Made by a program: the position numbers and the translations under genes. The notes beneath the pieces were generated by a model. That model ran no database searches and was not told the origin of the DNA. It saw only the letters and a list, made by a program, of their open reading frames with translations. A stretch of DNA of 64,000 bases from Bedellia somnulentella (taxonomy: Eukaryota; Arthropoda; Insecta; Lepidoptera; Bedelliidae), in assembly GCA_963576735.1 (NCBI GenBank), contig OY755174.1, positions 7,440,001-7,504,000 of the forward strand, in the 5' to 3' direction. Of this stretch, positions 57,801 to 64,000 are shown piece after piece. The stretch's first letter is position 1; every line of letters starts with the position of its first letter.

Positions 57801-60800
57801 AACAATCTTTTTTAAAATGCTTAGTTGTAGTTTTTATATGTTATCTATGTATGTTCTGTATGTCCTACCGTAGCTACTTAGCCCATAACTTATTACAGAG
57901 TCGGCCAACGATAAATATAGCAATCTTAGTATGTTATATGGAAGTTTATATTTTAAGATAACTAATTTTCCCATAATAGCCCTTAACTGGTTACATATGA
58001 GTTCGATGTGTGGTCCCCAATTGAAGTTACTATCTATTATCATGCCTAGGTACTTATGGTTGTCCACTAATTCTAGATTGCTACATTTACCGTCGCAATT
58101 GCAGTTCTGATGCATACATTGGTGCTCGTGGGCCACGATCTTGGGTATTATTGTTGATTTTAGGTATGGGGAATGGATGTGCATTAGCTTAGTCTTTTGT
58201 TCGTTTATAACTAGTCCAACATCATGAGCCCATTTACATAGCATATCATAATTCAGCTGTAATTTATTTTGCGCCACCTCAATATCGTTGTGTGCATACA
58301 ATAGGCAAGTATCATCTGCAAACTGGTATAGAGATCCTCCCTCAAATATGTTACACATGTCATTGACGTATACAAGGTACTCGGTTGGTGCAAGGACTGA
58401 TCCCTGAGCCGAGCCCACCTCGGTAGGCATTAGCTTGCTGCGTTTTTCGGCTATGCTCACCGAAGTGGACCGATTTGTGTGGTAGTCTCTGAACCAATCG
58501 AGCAACGGACCCTGTATGCCACTCTGCTGCAATTTACGGTACAATGTTGAATAATTTAATGTTTCAAATGTCTTACTAAAATCTACAAATATTGCCAAAA
58601 CATGTTTTTTATTATGTAGGTAAGAATTTACTTCGTTAGTGAATTTACTCAGAAGTTGACATGTATTTTTATTCTGCTGGAATCCATATTGATTCTCATG
58701 AATTATCTTATTCTGTGCAAGGTATTTATTTAGCTCGTAACCATAGTATTTTTCTATTATTTTATCTATGCATGATAATATAGTTATTGGTCTATAGTTA
58801 TTTATATCTATATGACTACCCTTTTTATACACTGGCCTAATGATTCCTAGTTTGAGATCGTCAGGGTACTGTGATGTGGAGATGCATGTGTTAATTAAAT
58901 GGGTTTTTATGGGGGTTATTTTGTTGTTTATACATTTTATGTCTGAAGATCGTATACCATCTGACCCCGGACTTTTTTTTTGCATTTAGGTGTTTGATTA
59001 TCACATGCACCACCCTGTCACTTACTTTTTTGAGCCTCATACATGTGGTAGGTACTTTTTCATATGTGTCTTTATTTAATAAAGGTATATTACATGGGTT
59101 ACATATTTTGGTTACATTATTTTGAAATTCGTCAGCAAACCTGTCTGTCAACTTATGTATTTCACAGTTTTTAAAAGCCTTGGTTATTACCTCATATATA
59201 CATACATACATATACTCACGGCTATAAATCCCGTGAAGGGGCAGCCACAGCTAGGGAATTAGTAATTCCTCACCCACTTTTGGAAGTTGATGAGGAAAAG
59301 ATGGTGAAATAAAGGTTTTTGGTGATGGGTCTCCAACCGCATAGCCCAGAAATCACTTAACAGCCCCAATACCGTTAGTCGCCTCTTACGTAGACCCACC
59401 GGAAGAATTGGGGTAGTGCTATTCTAAGCCTACACAGCAGCTTTGAATTTCACTTGCAAATTAAATATTTACTAAAAAAAACACGACTGTAAAATGTTGT
59501 TCAAATTAAGAGCATAAAAAATACAGTTTAGAAGCGTTCTTAATAACTGAAATAACTAGCAATTTTGTATTTATGTCAACATCTATTAATATTGTTTCAG
59601 TTCAACATCCACAATTGGCTTCTCGAGCTTTGGGAGAGGTTATATCTCGGTTCCACGTAGAGGAACTACATCTTCAACTGACTGCTGGACAATGGAGACA
59701 CAATCAATGGGGATATCCAGTAATAGACGCACCTCCGGGTGCAGAAATCTATGCTTGGTTTTCCCCAAGTGTGGCTGATATTGATAGAAACTGGAAACAA
59801 CTGGCTGCTACACTGTCGGGAATGTTTTGCGCATCCCTCAATTTCGTTGATGATTTCAATACAATAAGTCCTCGCATGGCTTTCGCGCCCACTGGAGCAT
59901 TTAGTTCAAATCAAAATATTTCCTCATATTTGCGGTATGCTACATTGCCGAGGGAAGTAGTTTGTACTGAAAATTTAACACCATGGAAAAAACTTCTTCC
60001 GTGCGAATCACACAGAGGTCTCGCATCCTTACTGAACTCTAGAATGATCCACAATACAAATTACCATTCTATCGGAGTTCATTTTAGAAGAGCATGTTCG
60101 AATTTAGACTGTAGCCAAACACATCTAGAAATTAAACAAACAGTTTCTTTAGTTTATGATTATTTGATACTTAATAGTTTTGATTGGTCTTTGAGAAGGC
60201 TGTTTGGCCAGGGTCTTCCAGGCGCATGCCCTCTTTCTTCGTCCAGTAAAATATTTGTAGATATTACATCTAATGATACTCGACCTTTTAAGTTAACTCC
60301 TCCTCCAAATAAAGTAGTCATATCTATAAGAGGAGGGAGTGAGACTAAATTAGCCATATACGATATCAAACCTGATAACCAAATGATTAATATAGCAGCT
60401 AAATATGAAACCAAAAACTCTGTAATAGTGCCAGTGTTGCCACCACTTTCGTTGAACAGATATGTAGTTGGTTACGGAAAAGAATTTGGTGGAATTGTAA
60501 CGGAAATATCCAATAACTACTGGAGACCAATTGATATAGTGCTCTTAGAAAATGCCCCATGGTGGTTACCAATACAATTGAATACGTTAAGAGTGAACGG
60601 CGAATCAGAAAGTAAAATGATCAAGTCATTGTATTTCTCTCCAGGACGGAGCCGGCAAAGACCTTATCACCTAGAATTATTATTGAGATTGCCATCAAGA
60701 TCTAAAACTACTATAAGTATTGAATTTGAGTATGTATTTTTGAAGTGGCAAGAGTATCCGCCTGATGCTAATCATGGATTTTACATTGGATCGGCTTTGG

Positions 60801-62114
60801 TTGCGGCTAATCTCCCAACCGCTAGAAATTACACTAGCATACCTATTACTGGTGTCTCATTTGAAAGCATTGTCAACGGTTCACAGTCATGTAAGTTCTA
60901 CTTTAACCATTTTTATTTTTTATGCTTTTATCAAGATTATTTATGTAATGCCGTGTGCAGTGTGTGTGTACGACCGACGTTACTACGCAATTGACTCTGC
61001 AACGAGGAGATCCACAGAAGAGATGGGTAAATTGGAATAGCCCAAACAGTTATTGGGCATAGGTCCAGCAATACACATTGCACGATCAAATGACGGCGGT
61101 TGAGGCTCGGAAGGTTCTGAAATGCCAGTCATGTAAGACAAAGTGAGGGTGGGTTGTGACAGTCGCACTGACTGACTGACACGTCACAGTCACTATAACG
61201 TTCGTTGTGGAAACCTTTGGGGAGACTTGTCCATCAGTGGACGTTTATTGGCTGATGATTATGATGCATACAATGATGATATAATCACCATTTATCCCAA
61301 TGATGGATCAAACCTAACCTACAAGTTAGAAGTTATGTGGTGTTGAGACGTAACACAAAGCAGTAGCTGTCATGGCCAAATAGATTAGCATATTTCCAAT
61401 AAAATAGAGCTTAATAATCTATAAAAATATATTTTTTATGAATAAAATAAATTGAAATTGGTTGAATTAAGAAAGTAGACACACATTTTGAGTACTTGAC
61501 TGATGAATGCTTGAATTCTGTTTTGTATAGTCTATTCTATCTACAAAGAGGTTGAGCAAAATCGAAATAATAATAAAAGCGGTTGCAACAAAAAAATAAC
61601 ATTATGAACAAGTGTGTTAACAAAATATATTAATAGTGCGACCACAGCCGCCCAATTGACGGAGGGTAAAGGTAGCCCAATGGATGTGAAATGATCGCTC
61701 AGAATCATATACTATTCCAGTATTTGTATAGTTATAGATCCAATGAGGGGAATATACTCGTAATCTGTATTTAAAACTATTTACTTAAGCTCAGTTTTCT
61801 TACGCATCTTTCGACAACTGAGCTATTGAAAAGTTTTTGTACCATGAAAAAGAATAAAATGATTTTCTTTTGTTGCAGGGTACCCCATAGTGTTGCGGAC
61901 GAATGGTGCCATAATTTCTCTGCCTACTCCAGATTTTAGCATGCCTTACAATGTGATTTGTTTAGCTTGCACCGTAGTTGCACTTGCCTTTGGGCCTTTA
62001 CATAATATATGTACCAAACGACTTGTTCTTAAACCACTGTCATCATTTCTTTCAATCAAACAGAAAGTTATGAATGTGTTAAGTATATTAGTTCCAGTAT
62101 TAAAGAAAGATTAA
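54817..62114 (+). CDS. PIGT: GPI transamidase component PIG-T, complete three-exon gene
   Basis: PIG-T is the ER-luminal, single-pass subunit of the GPI transamidase that attaches GPI anchors to proteins. Exons 54817-54976, 59601-60890 and 61879-62114 join in phase to 561 residues, close to the family length. A signal peptide (MVLKALSVTTCFAIILCVTA) is followed by FREELFIKPL. The large exon has the luminal domain with FVDDFNTISPR, TENLTPWKKLLPCESHRGLA and NYWRPIDIVLLENAPWWLP. A cysteine in the ENLTPWKKLLPC block is expected to be the one disulfide-linked to PIG-K. The last exon holds LPTPDFSMPYNVICL, running into the C-terminal membrane segment and a short basic tail. Intron 1 (4.6 kb) carries an antisense LINE and SINEs; intron 2 carries a LINE 3' end. 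Confidence 0.97.
55660..55912 (-). mobile_element. tRNA-derived SINE (family B)
   Basis: Minus strand: GTGATAGCTCAATGGATAAG, GGGTTCAGACCCTGAGTTGG, TGTGAGTAAACCCAGATGGC and GAACACCAGGTCACAATGTC. The end beyond is truncated. It lies in PIGT intron 1. Confidence 0.8.
56430..56545 (+). mobile_element. SINE family A, decayed
   Basis: TTTCCCTACTTAACTCCAAA, GCTGGCTACCCCTTTTTGGA and TTGTAGCCTTGAGTATG follow the tail half of family A. A reverse scrap lies at 56110-56150. Confidence 0.5.
57105..59195 (-). mobile_element. LINE in PIGT intron 1, antisense, inactivated
   Basis: The minus strand encodes a reverse transcriptase: KKSPGSDGIRSSDIK, GIIRPVYKKGSHIDINNYRP, FVDFSKTFETLNY, GSAQGSVLAPTEYLVYVNDM and catalytic YQFADDTCLLYA. 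A frameshift in an A-run near 58977 splits off the upstream part. A TAA at 57834-57836 separates the last ~144 codons, which continue in the same frame to 57405. The 3' end is an oligo-A run at about 57105-57118. Its 5' edge is buried in a family A SINE. Probably Jockey/CR1-related. Confidence 0.85.
59197..59442 (-). mobile_element. SINE family A copy, full length
   Basis: CTCACGGCTATAAATCCCGT to GTGCTATTCTAAGCCTACAC, with GGTCTCCAACCGCATAGCCC and a CATACATACATA tail. It abuts the 5' edge of the antisense LINE. Confidence 0.9.
60945..61265 (+). mobile_element. LINE 3' end fragment in PIGT intron 2
   Basis: TTGACTCTGCAACGAGGAG and AAGAGATGGGTAAATTGG, with translated scraps LQRGDPQKRWVN. It finishes GGACGTTTATTGGCTGATGA followed by TTATGATG, a typical lepidopteran LINE 3' terminus. 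Frames are broken. Confidence 0.55.
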
Positions 62115-62139
62115 AACAAAATATTTTTTTACTTATTTT

Positions 62140-62345
62140 TAATAGTACATACATATACTCACGGCTATGAATCCCTAGATGGGGTTGCCAGAGCTAAGGA
62201 ATTAGAAATTCCTCAGCCGCTTTTGGAAAGTTAAGTGGGGAATAGATGGTGCAATAAAGGTTGTTGGTGATGGGTGTCCCACCTCATCGCCCAAAAACCC
62301 CATAAAAGCCCCAATACCGTTAGACGCCTCTTACGTACACCCACC
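62140..62345 (-). mobile_element. SINE family A copy, truncated by the next copy
   Basis: CTCACGGCTATGAATCCCTA to CTTACGTACACCCACCGG, where it stops and a second copy starts. Confidence 0.85.
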
Positions 62346-62580
62346 GGACATACATATACTCACGGCTATAAATCCCAAACGGGGTAGCTAGAGCTTCAGA
62401 GCTAAAAACTCCTTAGCCAAATTTGGAGAAGATGGTAGAAATAAAGTATCATTGGTGATGGGTCTCCAACCTCATTGCCCAAAAAAGTTCTTAAAAGCCC
62501 CAATACCGTTAGTCGCCTCTTACGTATACCCACCGGAAGAAATGGGGTAGTGCTATTCTAAGCCAATACTACACAGCAAT
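62346..62580 (-). mobile_element. SINE family A copy, inserted in tandem
   Basis: ACATACATATACTCACGGCT to AGTGCTATTCTAAGCCAATA. It begins with its own tail exactly at the CCACCGG site of the preceding copy, and its last ~50 bp may complete that copy's head. Confidence 0.85.
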
Positions 62581-62814
62581 CGTTTAAGCAATATTTAATA
62601 GTCTTTATACTAAAGCTCAGCCCTGTATTAAGCAGATCGCCATGAACAAACGCATATAGTGTGGTGTATAATCAACTCATGACAGCAGGAAAGTCAACCG
62701 GAAGCCATATGCTTGTAAGTCAGCAAATACAGCCTGCAATTGTCAGTTGAGTGGTATTATAGTACCACTTACAGCCCGGTAACTAGCCCTCTAGTCCAAT
62801 CTGTTATTCATACA

Positions 62815-63075
62815 CAAACATACATATACTCACGTCCATAAATCCCGAAAAGGGGTAGACAGAGCCTTAGAGTTAGAAACTCCTCAGCCATTATTTGGAA
62901 GTTGATTGGGGGACAAGATTGTAGAAATAAAGTATCTTTGGTGATGGGTCTCTAACCGCATCGCCAAACCACTTCATAAAGCCTCATACCCTTAGTCGCC
63001 TTTTACGACACCCGTGGGTAGAAAGTGTAAGTGAGAAAGGGAGTCATATTCTAAGCCGGCAGAGACTACACCAAT
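62815..63075 (-). mobile_element. SINE family A copy, subfamily variant
   Basis: CTCACGTCCATAAATCCCGA to ATTCTAAGCCGGCAGAGACT. It has the GACACCCGTGGGTAGAAAG variant like the copy at 37890. Confidence 0.8.
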
Positions 63076-63283
63076 CTGACATAGCCAATCTAGATCCTTT
63101 TACTGATAAAGATATAATAGATATTTTGCTCGAATTGATCTTCTTCTCAGTCGTAACACTCTTGACAGAGTGGTCGTGGTCGTCATTTTGGTTGGGTGAC
63201 CCGCCGCACAATTCGTCGCCATTCCTCTCTGAGGGCTGTTTTTTTGGTGCATTGGTACAGGGGGTCATCCAGCGCTGCTTTGA

Positions 63284-63319
63284 TATATATATATATATTG
63301 ATATATATAATTATAATTG

Positions 63320-63348
<29 letters not shown>
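63284..63348. repeat. (TA)n microsatellite
   Basis: Alternating TA with short TTGATATATA interruptions, next to the tail end of a family B SINE. Confidence 0.9.
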
Positions 63349-63350
<2 letters not shown>

Positions 63351-63351
63351 A

Positions 63352-63545
63352 CTTAACATAAACGTTCACGCCGTTTATCCCCGAAGGGGTTGGCAGAGGT
63401 ACCAATACTCCTGAACTCACATGGCAAGCGCCATCTAGTTTCCAGAGAAGGTACCCACGTTTTGCTTAGACAGTGTACTCACGTGATAGGGGGCAGGCCT
63501 ATCGCCGTTTTGTACGAATACACTGTCACATGACTAAGTACAACC
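63352..63545 (-). mobile_element. tRNA-derived SINE (family B), head missing
   Basis: Minus strand: GTACTTAGTCATGTGACAGT, GATAGGCCTGCCCCCTATCA, CTCTGCCAACCCCTTCGGGG and AACGTTTATG at the end. The tRNA-like head is absent, replaced by unrelated sequence after 63545. Confidence 0.8.
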
Positions 63546-64000
63546 ACAGATAATATAATAGGTACAACCCAACTAGCACATAAGCTTTAAAACAAACTGT
63601 ATATCGTTTGTATATCGGTTCCGTTTGAGAATCTACGTGTTAAGAATACCTGTAGTAATAGAGTTATAGAGTGTTCTAACTCACTTATAACCACGAAAGA
63701 GGCCCACGATTTTAGAGGCTAAGGTTCTAGAGAGGTTACAGAGCGGTGGTATATAGGTGCTAAAGTACCTACACAAGAGTGTTTATTCATTCTCAGTTAT
63801 AGCTTCAACCGGTATAACTGCAGTTATGATGAATTAGTAGTATGTCACTTTGAAGCGTATTAGTTATGTAAAATATTCTCAAGTAAGTATCATGCCGCTA
63901 CTTGAGTATATTTACTAACCAATTGTATTTAGTTCTGTAATAACATTGTGTACCAGATCTAGTGTAACATCATGGCGAGATAATAATTGGCAGAAGGATA
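63546..64000. other. Intergenic, nothing recognised
   Basis: No ORF, repeat or RNA recognised up to the window end. Confidence 0.5.

Overview
The window is nuclear DNA of a moth or butterfly (Lepidoptera). It is AT-rich, its genes are split by short introns with ordinary GT/AG borders, and it is densely seeded with interspersed repeats. These include SINEs ending in (TATG)n tails, tRNA-headed SINEs, RTE-like and Jockey-like LINEs, Helitrons ending in CTAG|T, and several DNA-transposon relics. No bacterial feature was seen.

Five host genes can be read by joining exons in phase. (1) ASPH, aspartyl/asparaginyl beta-hydroxylase, on + from 361 to 9745. Its 5' exons lie before the window and a probable 3'UTR exon lies at 15042. 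(2) NKAIN, the Na,K-ATPase-interacting membrane protein, on -, complete in five exons from 29240 down to 24408. (3) A UCHL3-type ubiquitin C-terminal hydrolase on +, 38563-39258, with its coding sequence in one exon. (4) MFSD12, a major-facilitator transporter, on -, with seven exons from 51424 down to 40726 and the last exon not found. (5) PIGT, the GPI-transamidase subunit, on +, complete in three exons from 54817 to 62114. They act in unrelated processes: ER hydroxylation, ion-pump modulation, ubiquitin processing, lysosomal/organelle transport and GPI anchoring. They are neighbours rather than an operon-like unit.

The most unusual content is a pair of tandem arrays, each grown out of the 3' end of a host exon. 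The last coding exon of ASPH (its final codons, stop and downstream splice-donor-like site) is repeated about 22 times in 113/119-bp units over 9689-12960. An internal exon of MFSD12 (its 3' end, splice donor and start of the intron) is repeated about ten times in ~140-bp units over 41563-42946. The ASPH array also shows a higher-order duplication. It carries a 738-bp hAT-like element with a perfect 8-bp target-site duplication, which dates that insertion after the array's expansion.

Other structures of note are a Mutator-like relic with a SWIM zinc finger, a GC-rich Harbinger-like MITE, a ~600-bp foldback element, two Helitrons, and one LINE nested in another. There are also two families in which tRNA-like sequence sits inside inverted repeats. 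The 200-N gap at 24075-24274 is flanked by the same 139 bp on both sides and looks like a scaffolding artefact.
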